64,000 bases of DNA, from NCBI GenBank assembly GCA_025618425.1, contig CM046838.1:11627050-11691049 (forward strand). Reading direction: 5' to 3'. Position numbers and translations under genes: made by a program. Each line of letters opens with the position of its first letter. The stretch's first letter is position 1. Under the pieces are notes generated by a model. The model was not told the origin of the DNA. It did not search any database and saw nothing but the letters and a program-made list of their open reading frames with translations. This stretch comes from Heliocidaris tuberculata. Its lineage: Eukaryota; Echinodermata; Echinoidea; Camarodonta; Echinometridae. Positions 44,127-56,608 of the stretch are shown piece after piece.

Positions 44127-44460
44127 TACAGCATGCCGTGTGTTGCTTTATTGGGCAAGCACATAATTAAAAAAAAATATTTGCAATACAAACTCTGTGT
44201 ACAGGTGCATGGCTCTCATCATGATTACAAAGTTATAAATGGGCAACATAGCAAAGATACAGATATTCAAAAAACATTGATAGATAGATAAACAAATGTT
44301 TATGAAATAATGAAATAATTCACGTGTCGTTTGTTTTCTAGTGAGGACACTTACATGTTGGGATTCATCTGAATCTAGGTTTTTTGAGAATATAACTTAC
44401 CCGAAATGACAAAACTTCTCTCTATTTCTCTTATAAAAATTAATATCTCTTTATTTCTAT

Positions 44461-44506
<46 letters not shown>

Positions 44507-46470
44507 CTATGTATTTATCACGCTCTCTCACTCCAATCTTTCTCTTCTTCATATTCTTCATTTGTTTGTATCATTATCTCATCGACCCGTACCTAGCCCT
44601 TCTGAGCCACAGTGTTACAGGAAAATATTATTGTTATAAGCGCATCTTGAAAATGGACGTCAAGATCAGAATTACTATGTCAAGAGGATTAAGATTTAGA
44701 GTATGTCGAGTTATTTACCAATCCGAGGTGCATCTTTATCATGACAAAAATATATATAACTAAGGGTTGTTTTCGATAGCCAACTTAATGACATCGCGAA
44801 ATCTAAAGTAACCAGACTATATCAAATCTTTGAACAAAATCGCCTTCATGCTACCAGTGTCACTTCATGAAACCACTATCTTTTAAAATTTGGCATTTTT
44901 AGCAAACCTGACTGCAAGTATCTATGCTGTTTCCTTTCTTAAATTCCCTTCTGGTTGATTTTCTTTCATTTCCTAAAGGTATAATAACTACTCTCAAGGC
45001 TATAATATACAAACATCCCTCGGATAGGCCGTTAATTAGAGGTTCCATATGCAGGAGAGCCACCTGTACAATTTAGTTTCCTGGGGAGACATGGCAGAAG
45101 AGGCTCAGTTTAAAAAAAAAAATGTTGAATTCGCCTTTCCCCTTGCAGGAACATGAGGGAGTAAACACCAGAGATTGTCGAGTAATCACTGAAATTAATA
45201 TTTGGTCTCCAAATGAATATTCGTCTTTGCTGGAATAGGACAAATAAATTATGTCTATGTAGAAAACACATTTAAGGTTGCGTGCAGCCATCTACTCCGC
45301 CCTCTATCCCCTGATCATTCTCTCATGTTACTCTTGACGGACAGTTCATATAATTACCATCGTCATTTTATAGGATGATACCTCCCAGATCAATTATCTA
45401 AAACTTACTTTGAAGAGGAGGATAAGTCTACCATAAAATGGCTTCTTGATCTCTCCAACGGAGTTACAATATATCAGGATTACGTTAAATGTTTCGATTG
45501 AATTCTCAAGAATATCAACTAAAGCCTAATTCCAACAGAAAACGGATCTACATTTACACGATACATTAATCAGCATCAGTGACCCCTGTGATTTAAATCT
45601 ATTTTGTGAAATTGTAGATTATCTTGATTAATCAAAATAATGTAGTTTGATATATAAAGTTTCTGAGGCAAATAACTGATTTGAATTAATTTTTATAATC
45701 TCGCCAAGTTTGTGATAGTATAGGACAGCTTGAATCACTTCACTGACCATGCTGACATGACTGAGAGGACAAATCGAGACGGATTTTTTTTTTTTTGGGG
45801 GGGGGGGGTGGTGTACGACCGCCCCTTGCTCTTTTTAAAACCAAATGTCTTGAGCGTATCTTTAGTATGCGAAGTAAAAAACAACAAAATGTATGTCCAC
45901 TTGATTGTATTCATTTCTTTCGCTCTTACTTACCCTCTCTTTCTCTCTCTCTTTCTCTCTCCCTCTCTCTCTCACTCTCTTTCTCTGTATCAGGTAAAGT
46001 GAAAAGAGACTTCTCTCCTCTCCCCCTCCCCCGTGATGTCTGCCAAGATGATGAAATAAATTGTGCAATAATCACGCACTCGGGGGCAAACGACAGGGGC
46101 GTCAAAGATTTCACCTGTCTACCCCTATAACTCCTGATCTCTTAATAGCTGAAATCCACCACCTGTGCCATGGTTAGAGATGGGTTATTAACAATGATCC
46201 CCTCTCAAAGAGGGGATTAACCTTTTAATACGATAATTTCCAACAATCAGGAATTGGGCATGTTGTGTATCCATAGGAGGGACTCTGATTTTTTTTTTCT
46301 CAAATGTAATCTTTCCTTCAAGTAAACCATGTGAACAGACTTATGTTTGCATGAAATATCAAATCATTCTGCTTTGTATCACTTATAAATACCGTATCCT
46401 GTACAGTGAGGTAGGTCCGAGGGCAGCTGTCCCCAAAATGAATCGCACATGAAAAGTGGAGAAAGTAGAG
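44127..46470. other. Gene-less stretch with simple repeats
   Basis: It holds (TC)n then (TA)n (44465-44507), poly-T/poly-G (45784-45808), TC-rich DNA (45935-45985) and a short hairpin ATCCCCTCT/AGAGGGGAT (46197-46217). No gene recognised. Confidence 0.5.
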
Positions 46471-46473
46471 AAA

Positions 46474-46593
46474 GCGATGGAAAGGTGGAGAGAGAGGGAG
46501 AGAGAGAGAAAGAGAGAGAGAGAAAGAGAGAGAAAGAAAGAAAGAGAGAAAGGGAGAGAGAAAGAAGAGAGAGAGAGAGAAAGAAAGAAAGAA

Positions 46594-46648
<55 letters not shown>

Positions 46649-46660
46649 GTAGAGATAGAG
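46474..46660. repeat. (GA)n/(GAAA)n purine tract
   Basis: About 185 bp of almost pure purines. Confidence 0.95.
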
Positions 46661-46931
46661 ATAGATTTACCTGATAGAGCCTGATTATCCTGGGCCCCTA
46701 ACATCAGACTTGTGCTTTGATTGTTTGATGCTACGATCAATCCTAGATGTTTTAGTGGCGTATCCAGCAAAGGGGTGGACCTGGCGTATGCTCACTCGTT
46801 TTGGGGCCCTTAAAATAATAAATACAACTGGCAATGGGTCTAAGGCACGCGAGAATGTCCAGATATTATCCCCCCCCCCCTACCACCGCCCCGTTTATGA
46901 ATAGGTTGATACACCTTTGGGTTTTCGGGGT

Positions 46932-47090
46932 CCTGGGCTCCGTTTCATAAATCAGTAACATCATTCATCAGTAACATCTGCCACATTTCTATGACAAATA
47001 TGCTCTCAGCCAATCAGATGCAAGGATTTCAGTAGCTTAAAACAATTATTGCAACTTGTTATTGATAACAAGTTTTATGAAACAGGGCCC
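46932..47090. mobile_element. Fold-back element with GGGCTCCGTTTCATAA ends
   Basis: CCTGGGCTCCGTTTCATAA is answered by TTATGAAACAGGGCCCTGG. The centre has CTCAGCCAATCAGATGCAAG and CAGTAGCTTAAAAC. It abuts the next element directly. Confidence 0.75.
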
Positions 47091-47231
47091 TGGGGAGCGT
47101 TTCATGAAAGGAAGTTGTCGGATATTTCATCCGACTACTGTTATAAGCTACTGAAATCCTTGCATCTGATTGGCTGAGAGCAAATTTGTCGGATAAAATA
47201 TCTGACAAGTCCTTTCATGAAACGCCCCCCT
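47091..47231. mobile_element. Fold-back element with GGGGAGCGTTTCATGAAA ends
   Basis: The left end GGGGAGCGTTTCATGAAAGG and right end CCTTTCATGAAACGCCCCCC are inverted. Inner TGTCGGATA/TATCTGACA and GTTATAAGCTAC (47140-47151) follow, next to GAAATCCTTGCATCTGATTGG. It is in inverse orientation to the copy at 35319. Confidence 0.85.
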
Positions 47232-47770
47232 GGTGTCCTTTTCTCAGTGAGCATGATAAGGAAAAGTAATATTTTGTGTATCAGAGAACAGAAATATTAT
47301 AGTGTGCAGTAAGTTTGTTCGATTTTGTAACTGATGGTGAATAGATAAAGAGTTGTGATGGGTTAATTTCATATACCGCAGTGCATTTCCCCCTTTTATT
47401 CTGAAACCGTCCACTCAAACCATTTTATTGGTTATCTATTAAGTGTTTGAAATGTATGTCAAAATGTTCTTCTGTAACATTTTACTTTCATTCATGACAT
47501 TTAAGAAATGTACATCCGATATCTAGCACGATCAACAGAATCTGTCATCTTCAATAATGAGTTTATTCCGCTGAGACCGTTGGGGACAAAGTTAAGAAGG
47601 AAGAGAGAGGATGGCCATACTGGCTCGGGATCTGGTGATTCATCAAATCAGACACATGTCTCTGAGTGTCATCTTTTCTAGAGAAGTGATGTTTGTGCCA
47701 CATCCTTCATCCTGCTCTTGTCATCCAAGTCTGGTTGCAATGTGGTGGCCCCTTCCGATCAACACTTGCC
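47232..47770. other. Gene-less stretch
   Basis: Nothing recognised. Confidence 0.4.
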
Positions 47771-47779
47771 GACCGGTTG

Positions 47780-47869
47780 AGAGAGGGAGGGAGAGGGGGT
47801 GGAGAGAAAGAGGTTGGGTGGGTGGAGGGAGGGTGGGAGGGGGAGACACAGAGAGAGACTGGCAGAGAC

Positions 47870-47957
<88 letters not shown>

Positions 47958-48071
47958 GGGGGAGGCCTGTGGAGAAGTATTGCCGGAAGGAATGAAAATC
48001 ATATCCTCTAATTAAAACTTTAAATATTAACCAGAGTGCTCATTTGCTGTCTGTCCATCGAGATATTGTCG

Positions 48072-48153
<82 letters not shown>

Positions 48154-48355
48154 GGCAGAAGCAAATTAACACCAGATTATTAAGACACGCTTGATAAAAA
48201 TAGAGATAATGAATGAGGTGAAAGATAGAGAGACAGCGAGAGAGAGTGCCCCCCCCCCCCTCTTTGCCCCTATTCCCCCAATAGGGGAGAGGAAGAGGAA
48301 GAAAGAGAGATAGAGAGAGAGAGAGAGAGGGGGGGGGGGGGGGGGGAGAGAGAGA
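47780..48355. repeat. GA-rich and poly-G repeats
   Basis: It comprises GA and GGA repeats with a poly-G run (47780-47962), (AT)n then (AG)n (48076-48150), a poly-C run (48249-48260) and (GA)n with poly-G (48290-48357). Confidence 0.9.
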
Positions 48356-48608
48356 GAACCAGGAGGGCGTATGGAGAGAAAAGGGGCAAAGAATGCCATT
48401 ATGTTACTACCACATTAAACGAATAGATAACCCATCTTGATTGTGGTCGTTTAGTAATATCCCTTCTTTAATCCCCGAAGTCATTGACGTCCGGTCCCAC
48501 ATCAGCCACTTGTCGACTGAGTGATCGAACCAAGAGAGATGGATTACATAGGCAAGTCGCTAAAATATATCTCACTCATTTCCGCTAATTGGTTCTACTC
48601 TTTTTCAG

Positions 48609-48742
48609 AATGTGCACCATCTTGTCAAGTTTCATATGTGCGCTACCAATCAGAGATGTGCCAAATGCATGTGAAGATGACCAAGGGGTGCATAAGTGTC
48701 CCACTTATCTCACCCACCTGCAAGTTATCATTTCGGCAGCAG
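48609..48742 (+). other. Weak candidate coding exon
   Basis: The acceptor CTCTTTTTCAG precedes it and the donor GCAG followed by GTGGGT follows. At least two frames are open across the 134 nt, one of them Cys-rich (ECAPSCQVSYVRYQSEMC). I do not recognise the product. It may be a chance pair of splice-like sites. Confidence 0.15.
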
Positions 48743-48899
48743 GTGGGTGTGTTGCCGGCTTCTTCTCGATACATTCCCTATGTTCCTTCTCCATGGTGAT
48801 CTTCTCAGAGATTCTCATCGATGGGGTGATGGTGGCAAAGGAATTTTCTTCCCGAAATAGTATTTATTTACTCCAATGTGAACAAAATTGACAATAGGT

Positions 48900-50400
48900 T
48901 ACAATAGTGTGACGCTCTAATATTTTTTTTCCATTTTTTTAAAATTCTTTATTCTATTTTATTTATTTCTATTCATTTATTTATTTATTCTATTTATTTC
49001 TTTTTCTTGAGGGGATTGATGCATTAGCTTTATTAATACAGTAACGCATGAACACAGTTTGGTAATCGTGTATAATGTAGATCATGTTTGAATCTGGGTT
49101 TTTTTTTTTTTTTTTTTTTTACATATCTGTTACCATGGTTTCAACTAAATGTACTACTTTTTATTGCCATTTTATATTAAGATATATGAAAAAGACTTTA
49201 TTGATCTTTAATTATTAAACCCAAGTCAAATCATTGTGAACAATTAAGGATCATGCACATATATGGCTTTGTGGATTACTATTCGGAATACGTGAATTCA
49301 CGAGGTCGTAGTAATGTGTTAAAATCAAGATAATATCATGGCCAATAATGGGTCATCCTCGGTCAATAACCCTCAAGTAAAAAATAGTCATATCTATCTA
49401 ATTACACACATATGTAGTCGGCCCAGGTTTATAATGTAAGAAATCATACAAATATGACTGACTTATATGAAGCCCATCGACGCACGCTCTTTAATCTCGC
49501 ATCGAATCTGTTCTGGATTTTATTACCCCCCACAGAAATTCCCACTTCCAGAGCAATCTTATTCCGACAAAGGCTTCATGTTTGTCTCAAAGCTGCCGAA
49601 TCTGCTGTTGCAATTTGTCTTTTCACCGATGCAAAATGTTTAAATAGTGCTAAAAATTCGTTAAGATTTGTGAATTCGGTGATTTGTTTGTATTTGAGTG
49701 AAATAGTATAATGATTTGATGGGAATGTTATCATTTCATCACTAATCCCCTCTTAAATATGGCATCATTTAGAAAAAAAATCCTGTCAATTCAAAATTTT
49801 CTGAAGAAGGATTTCGAGCTTCTTTGGCATGCCATGTGTTTGGCTTGCTCTGTACCCATAACAAGGGTACTTCTTTGCAACCACTGACTGGCAATTATAT
49901 TGAAATAAGGACTGAAAGTTTTACACCATTGGCTTGGTGGCGTGAAAATGGTTTCCCTTGCAATTAGTTACCTTTAAATAGGCCTAACCATTATCAACCC
50001 CAGTGGGGACACGTGGCTTTTTTTTAAATAGAAGGGTTACTTTATCGGTATTAACTATAATAAAAGGAAAAATAGAGGTGAAAACTCTTAACATGCTCAA
50101 GTTGGGAATAAATCGAGGAGTGGAGAGAAAAGGTGATGATTGGTGAGGGGGAAGGGGCAGAGAAGGAATTAGATAAGGACAAAATGAGAGAAAGGTATAT
50201 AAGAACTGGTTGTTAATATCAGAACTGTTTCTTGTGATACAAAGAAAAAAAATACTATGTATGAAAAATAATAGAATAGTTATTTATGTTAAATAATAGT
50301 GTGCTGCAATCATCGGACGGTGATTAACAGAAAATGGGGCGACTAACAAAGTAACAAAGAGAGAAAGCGAAAGGGAGAGAGAAGAGGAAGGAGGATAAAG

Positions 50401-50456
<56 letters not shown>

Positions 50457-50770
50457 GGAAAGGGGGAGGAAAGGAGGGAGGGAGAGGGAAATAGCTAAGG
50501 ATAAAACTATTTATCGACTCGTCTTACACTTATCCTCCACCCTTCTCTACATTGTCTTGTGGTATATACCAACACGAATCATCAAGTATTCAATGATAGA
50601 CAATAATATGAAGTTCTACAATAAGCCGTCTTGAATTAATAATTACGTCACTTATTCAATACTCCATCCTCCTTGAGTACTGCTAAATTAACAAAACTTT
50701 ATAGAAAGTTCGAAGCTATTTTTTGTTCTTTGTTAAAGCTGTAAATGTCCTCCTACTGTCCCTTCCGTCA
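48900..50770. other. Gene-less stretch with simple repeats
   Basis: It holds poly-T (about 49099-49120) and (TA)n then (GA)n (50401-50453). The frame at 49454-49711 has no recognisable domain. Confidence 0.5.
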
Positions 50771-50771
50771 A

Positions 50772-51420
50772 TATAATAATAATTGATTAGAATTCAATAC
50801 AAAAGTTAATCCGTTCCGATTGGCCTTTAAAGGATTCAAATGACCTCTAAGTGAATTGTAATACTGTAGTTTTATAAAAGTCAGTGTAGTGGTATGGATC
50901 TGTAGATACAGACTGTCATGTGACGTACTTTTTACGTGACCGTCGACGAATATTTCGCCTCGATATTATCTAATAATTGAAAAAAAAAAGTGCTCTAGGA
51001 AAGTAATACTAATTGATTAGTATTCATTACAAAAGACATAAAGCTATAATTGATTCGGATTAGACCGTTAAAGATTCAAATAACCTCTAAATGTGAAAGG
51101 CAATACTAGTTCAATAGAACTGAGTATAATGGTATGGATCTGTAGATACAGACTGTCACGTGACGTACTTTCACATGACCGACGCAGGTCGTATTTTGCC
51201 TTGTCTATGTTGCAATAACTATGATAAACACGGAAATTATCGATTCAATACAAAAGACATGAAGCCATCTATTGATCTATATGATTCGAATGACCTCTGG
51301 GTGAAATGTATATTGATTCAATAGTATTCGCTATAAAGGTATGGATCTTTGCATACAAGACGATCACGTGACATACTTTCACGTGACTTCTACGTGAAGG
51401 GACTGCCAGTATTTTGCCTT
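50772..51420. repeat. Three-copy ~225-bp tandem repeat with E-boxes
   Basis: The copies start near 50772, 51001 and 51221. Shared landmarks are ATTCAATACAAAAGACAT, a CAAATGACCTCTAAGTG piece, GGTATGGATCTGTAGATACA, TGTCACGTGACGTACTTT and TATTTTGCCTTG. TCACGTGA occurs at 51156, 51364 and 51379; TCATGTGACGTAC in copy 1 is the diverged form. CTGTAGATACAG forms a small hairpin in copies 1 and 2. No coding frame. Confidence 0.85.
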
Positions 51421-51589
51421 GGATTGAGAATGGAAGGGGGTTCAGATTAAACAGATCCGACTCTCGTAATGAATCGCATCCATTGTCAGTGAGCCAACTC
51501 TTTCTGTGTGTTTTCTGTTTCCCCCACTTTGTCCTCTCTTTCTTTTCCCTCTTCCATGTCCATTTCTTCTTTCTCCATCTTCATATAAT

Positions 51590-51800
51590 TTTACGCTTTG
51601 TTTCCTCTTCCTCCCCCCCCCCCTCTCATAAATTATCCCTACACTATTTTTCCAGGGAAGCGATATATTACCCCTCTACGGAAACCGGGTGGTCTCTGTT
51701 CTAAGCCTATGGGGATGAGAGAATTCAGTTGTCAACTGGTTAAGAGCTAAATTATTCAGATATATATTGCCCCAAAAAAATATACTGCGAATAATCATCG
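51590..51800. other. Short stretch with poly-C
   Basis: A poly-C run lies at about 51612-51622. Nothing else recognised. Confidence 0.5.
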
Positions 51801-51810
51801 TCACCATGTC

Positions 51811-52382
51811 TTAAAGGAGAATGAAACCCTGTGGAAAAATCAATTTTAGTGAAAAGAGAGGATAGAGAGAAACAATTTTTAAAAAGTTCCATCATAATCG
51901 GTTACGAAATGAGAAAGTTATGAAAGTTTGAAAAGTCTCAATTTACTATGGCGATCCTAAAATTGGCAATGACAGGTTTAGTAGTACAACTCTCCATATA
52001 TTTTGTACACAAAATTTCATGTTTTCTCCATTATCTTTAAAGATGCTGCTTGTCTGTTTGTGAACTCAACATATGTTGTGTCAAATACATTTTCCCACGA
52101 TATATCTTGAGCTAACCAGGAGACAAGCTGCACCTTGAGAGATAATGGGGAAAATATGAAATTTTGTGTACCAAACATAATGGAGAGTTGTACTACTAAA
52201 CCTGTCACTTTGCAGCAATATTGCCAATTTCAGGATCGCCATAGAAAGTAAATTGAGACTTTTCAAACTTTCATAACTTTCTTATTTCGTAACCGATTTT
52301 GATGGAACTTTTTAAAAATTGCTTCTCTCTATACTCTCTTTTCATTAAAATTGATTTCCCCCAGGGTTTCCACCTCCCTTAA
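51811..52382. mobile_element. Long-TIR MITE, family 2, flanked by TTAA
   Basis: The left end TTAAAGGAGAATGAAACC and right end GGTTTCCACCTCCCTTAA are inverted, and the arms match for about 220 bp. For example, GGCGATCCTAAAATTGGCAA is answered by TTGCCAATTTCAGGATCGCC. The middle is a short unique loop. Non-coding. One arm of a sister copy is at 63487-63720. Confidence 0.9.
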
Positions 52383-52389
52383 ATTCTTA

Positions 52390-53430
52390 TAGAGGCATGA
52401 TAAGGGCGCAGTTTTCCAAGCGAGTGAGATCTCTTCTCAAAATATGAGCGAACAAAGGTTTTGACACTTTATCATTGTAATAAGGCATTTTGGTAACTAA
52501 AATATATCAGATGGAATATAAACAATGATATAAGTTGACGGATAGTGGTAGTTTCAAAATTGTGTAGTGTTTTGGGTCTTTTTTTAGGGGGGCTGAGGCT
52601 CCCATGCCCCTTTGCATGTCCCTTAACCTGGAAATGCTTTCAAAATAATTTTCAAATAATGTAAAAGAAAATAAGCAGTTTTGAAACAGTTATCCACCAA
52701 TGTCAAAAAAATGTCAAGTCACTACATTGGTATTATCTCATGAGAACACAAGACAATGAATGTTCGGAAGTTTTGTCAGGAAAGAGAAGCAGATGGAGAC
52801 AGTGTAATTCAATCTAAAAGCCACATAATTGCTATTGTTGTAGGGAAATTGACATTTAAAACATTACATCATCAAGTACAGATATCCTCTTGTTGAGCTT
52901 TCACTTTTCGATGCCGTTCCTATCATCGTCTTTTCTTTTATTTCTCTATACCTTCCAATTACGACACAGCCCGGCCCCAGGACTTGTAAACACTGCAGCA
53001 GGGCCGGTGGTTGAATAATTGTGCGTGTATCTATTTGTATTTTAGAATGAGAAAAATTCAGATTTTAATGAAAAACGTAAACATTTGCTTTGTAAAAGAT
53101 GTTTAAAAACTTCCGATTTTCAATAACGGGTGTGATTTAAAGTGCACCAAGATGCTCTATTGCCTCATTCAGGTATCTCCTACAACGAAAACCAGTAAAC
53201 CTGGCTTCACGTTGGTTATAATAATGTGGATTCAGTATTGATATGAGTTAAACCCATCACAGATGTACTTCCGAATACATAAAAGTATTGTGATAGTTGT
53301 ATAATGCAACAACCATGATAACCCAAGCTCTGCTGCATTGCCCTTTCAAAACACTCACCAAAAGAATGACCCCCTCCCCCCCCAAAAAAAGAACCCTGCT
53401 TTATGTGTACCAATATGCAAGGTCAAAAGA
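52390..53430. other. Gene-less stretch
   Basis: Nothing recognised apart from a C/A run near 53371-53391. Confidence 0.5.
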
Positions 53431-53435
53431 TCCCC

Positions 53436-53468
53436 AAACTATATGATAATGATAATAATAATAATAAT

Positions 53469-53506
<38 letters not shown>

Positions 53507-53579
53507 TAATAATAATAATGATAATAATAATAATAATAATAATATAATAATAATAATAATAATGATAATAATAATAATG

Positions 53580-53614
<35 letters not shown>

Positions 53615-53724
53615 AATAATGATGATAATAATAATAATAATAATATAATAATAATAATAATAATGATAATAATAATAATGATAATAATAATAATAATAAT
53701 AATATAATAATAATAATAATAATG

Positions 53725-53761
<37 letters not shown>
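53436..53761. repeat. (AAT)n microsatellite with GAT and ATA interruptions
   Basis: About 320 bp, apparently grown from the ATT tail of the SINE fragment that directly follows. An (ATAATGATAATAAT) block is repeated several times. Confidence 0.95.
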
Positions 53762-53763
<2 letters not shown>

Positions 53764-53836
53764 CACCAGGCAGAGATGCGACTCCTTAACCTTTTGATCG
53801 AGAGTCAAGTGAATAAACCTATACTACGATACTACG
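53762..53836 (-). mobile_element. SINE head fragment
   Basis: On the minus strand, TATTCACTTGACTCTCGATC and TGCCTGGTGCA match the head of the SINE at 26158-26427 with decay. The body is missing and the ATT tail follows at once. Confidence 0.6.
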
Positions 53837-53899
53837 TTTGCTGCCTTCCTTTAGAGCACATTCCTCTCTATTCATTTTTCTCTCATTTTTTCTTTCATG

Positions 53900-54112
53900 C
53901 TATCGTCCACTCACCCACCCATCCACAGAAATAAATCCTTTGAGGTAACGCAAAATGATGCCCCAATAATCAAATTTCCGACTGATATTTGCTCCCCAAA
54001 CTATCCGATACTCCCCTAGAATTTTCTCAGCGACATTCAGCAGCTCGCAGCTGCCATCAAGAGGACAACTGTTGGCCACCGATTGCAGCATATGTAACTT
54101 GAAGGTGGACAT
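53900..54112 (-). CDS. Weak candidate small coding exon, product unknown
   Basis: An ATG at 54112 directly follows a CAG acceptor-like site and opens a 70-codon frame (MSTFKLHMLQSVANSCPLDG...) to a TAG at 53900. The first ~40 codons look less repetitive than the surrounding DNA. I recognise no domain, and the tail may run past a real donor site. Chance is a serious alternative. Confidence 0.15.
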   Translation of the reverse strand: MSTFKLHMLQSVANSCPLDGSCELLNVAEKILGEYRIVWGANISRKFDYWGIILRYLKGFISVDGWVSGR

Positions 54113-54119
54113 CTGCACG

Positions 54120-54761
54120 CAAAATGATGATGGGATGTTTCAACAAGAAGAAACAACAACAGGTGATGAACTTGAGGCTGCGTTTGACCGGAAAATATTA
54201 CTTCACTTGCACCTGAGGGTTAGGCAATAAATCAACCGAAAATTCATTTGATTCCTCATGGAAGATATAACGACTAATATTTGATTTAAAGTGAGATGCA
54301 GATTATTCAGATTTAATATTGAATCGGATAAAAAAAAAAAAAAGAGTTAAGCATAGGCATACGGCAACCCCGTGGGGACTCACTTCACTTGCACGAATAT
54401 AAACTTTCTCGTTAACACTTTGCTATAATGGAAATGTAATTTTTAATTTTGTCATATATATATATATATGTGATGGTTTCCTAAATAATTGTATTGTCAA
54501 AATTATCAGGGGGCCACAGCCCCCAGCACCTCTTACGCCTATGAAGATGAGAGTCGAACAATTATGCCTTCGTGAACAGTACATTTGTGTGATTCGGAAA
54601 CAGCGTTATCATTTGATAATGCATATATCGTTAAAATAATAAATATAACATGGAAGGCCATCATAATTGACATCAATAATGGCTAAACGAAAAAAAAGAG
54701 AAGAATTAGCAATTATTACACTTTTACCTAAGCCTAAATTCTATTATTGTAATCTCATATT

Positions 54762-54792
<31 letters not shown>

Positions 54793-56600
54793 CTTTTGAA
54801 TACATACTTTTGAATACATATAAAGCATCGTTTTTTTTTCTTCAAATAAGTGGTATCAGTCATAAGGTATTTTTAGATGAAATGTATATGCAGGACTGTT
54901 TTCTAAAAATACATATGATATGAAACGAACTGAAAGTCAAAAATGGAAAAAGAAAGGAAGGAGAGTAGCTAAAGAAAGGACGATGAACGTTTTTTTTTTT
55001 CTTTCTTTCTTTCTTTCTTTTCCTTTTTTCTATATCTTACTCATTCCTGGATTCCCTATCAAAAGTTTCCTATAAAAAAATCTTGCACAGATCTCATTTA
55101 ATACCCAAATGTAAAATTGAGAGTGCACACTTAGCACCCAAACAGCCGTCTAATTGTCTAATTCCAAACTATTATAATTTTTACTTTGCTGCCGCATGTG
55201 TTGATTATTGGATGTGAAGAATTTATGGAAAAGGCTCAAATGAACAATTCTTTTTACCATCTATTAAGAAGGGATAACGTGTAATGAGAAATACTTCCCC
55301 TAGAATATCTTTTGAATTATATCCCCTGACAATTCTACCGTTAAAGAGTAACAAACAAATAACTGAACAGAGGAATAAACTACATTAACAGAATTAGATC
55401 TTATTTTACAGGCGAGATAAAAGTTAAGAGCGCAATTACATCCATTTAGCCCTGACTTTTAACCACTAGTTTTTAAAACTGTAATCCTCTTGGATTGAGT
55501 GTAAAGTGAATTGAATACCCCTCTTGAATAGATCAGCAAATTGGAAGAAACTCTTTCTACAAATACCCCGAAATATCGACAATGGGTTTCAATGCACTGT
55601 TTTATTTACAGTTACAAGAGGAGGTATATTACTTAAAATTCAGCATGTTCAGTGGAATAGTTTTGTTAAGCATGCTAAGTGGGCTTAAAAGGTAGTTGGT
55701 CTATAGTTATTCAGTGACTAAGTAGCACAGCCCCGCTGCCTTTTATTTTATGTTACAACCACTCTGTTATAATAACCGAATATGAAAAGTATTATCGTGT
55801 CAAAAATATATATTTCTAGCAGATGATAAGATTTAATTCAGTCAGTTCAATTGGTCAAGAAGTCATTTTCTGAATGAGCAATTGACACAGCAAAACCATG
55901 AAAATATCTAGGGAAGTGGAGGGGGGGGGGGGGGACAAATGTTTAAATTCGTAAAAGTCCACGATCCCTGGGTAGCTAACCTACAGCTTAAATAAAGAGG
56001 TGGGCAAGGATGGCTAATATATATTTCAATATTTTCCCTATGTTAATCGATCCATGCAGACAAATTAAAGGGAAAATGACTCCCCATCACAACCACCACC
56101 ACCACCATCATCATCATCATTATCATCATGAGCAGTATCATCATCATCATCATCATCATGAGCTGTATCATCAGGGACAAACATCCGCTGATGCCTACTA
56201 ATACTAAACAATTATATTCGTGATGTACCTTTTCTCATCATTATTGGTATTTATATGAATATCTTCCAATATTATTTCTCTTTACGTTCTCTTTTGGTTT
56301 GTATATCTGGACCATGCATGCCTATGATGGAGCTGCATGAGACACCGTAACAGTTTGGTGAAGAATGCTGTTCAATTCGCTGCCTTGGATTTTGCCTCTA
56401 AATTCCCATTCAAGAAGATCTTAAAGTACAAAGACAAACATCATTTACAGAATGGCTATGATTTTGAAGAAAAGAGCATTACGATGAACGAGGTGAAAAG
56501 GAATTGATGTTTGTTAACAAGCTGGACTTTTAAATGACTACAAAGAAATAACCTTAGGGACATTCTGGAATCTTTAAAGGGCCTTGGTATCTAATGTTGA
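54120..56600. other. Gene-less stretch with simple repeats
   Basis: It holds (TA)n at 54458-54474 and 54764-54791, CTTT repeats near 55000, poly-G at about 55920-55934 and (CAT)n at 56092-56172. No gene recognised. Confidence 0.5.
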
Positions 56601-56608
56601 GAATATTT

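Noticed and set aside
43372..44191. Open frames encoding homopolymers of Ser, Leu, Phe, Arg
   Set aside because: Direct translation of the GAA/GTA triplet repeat in all frames.
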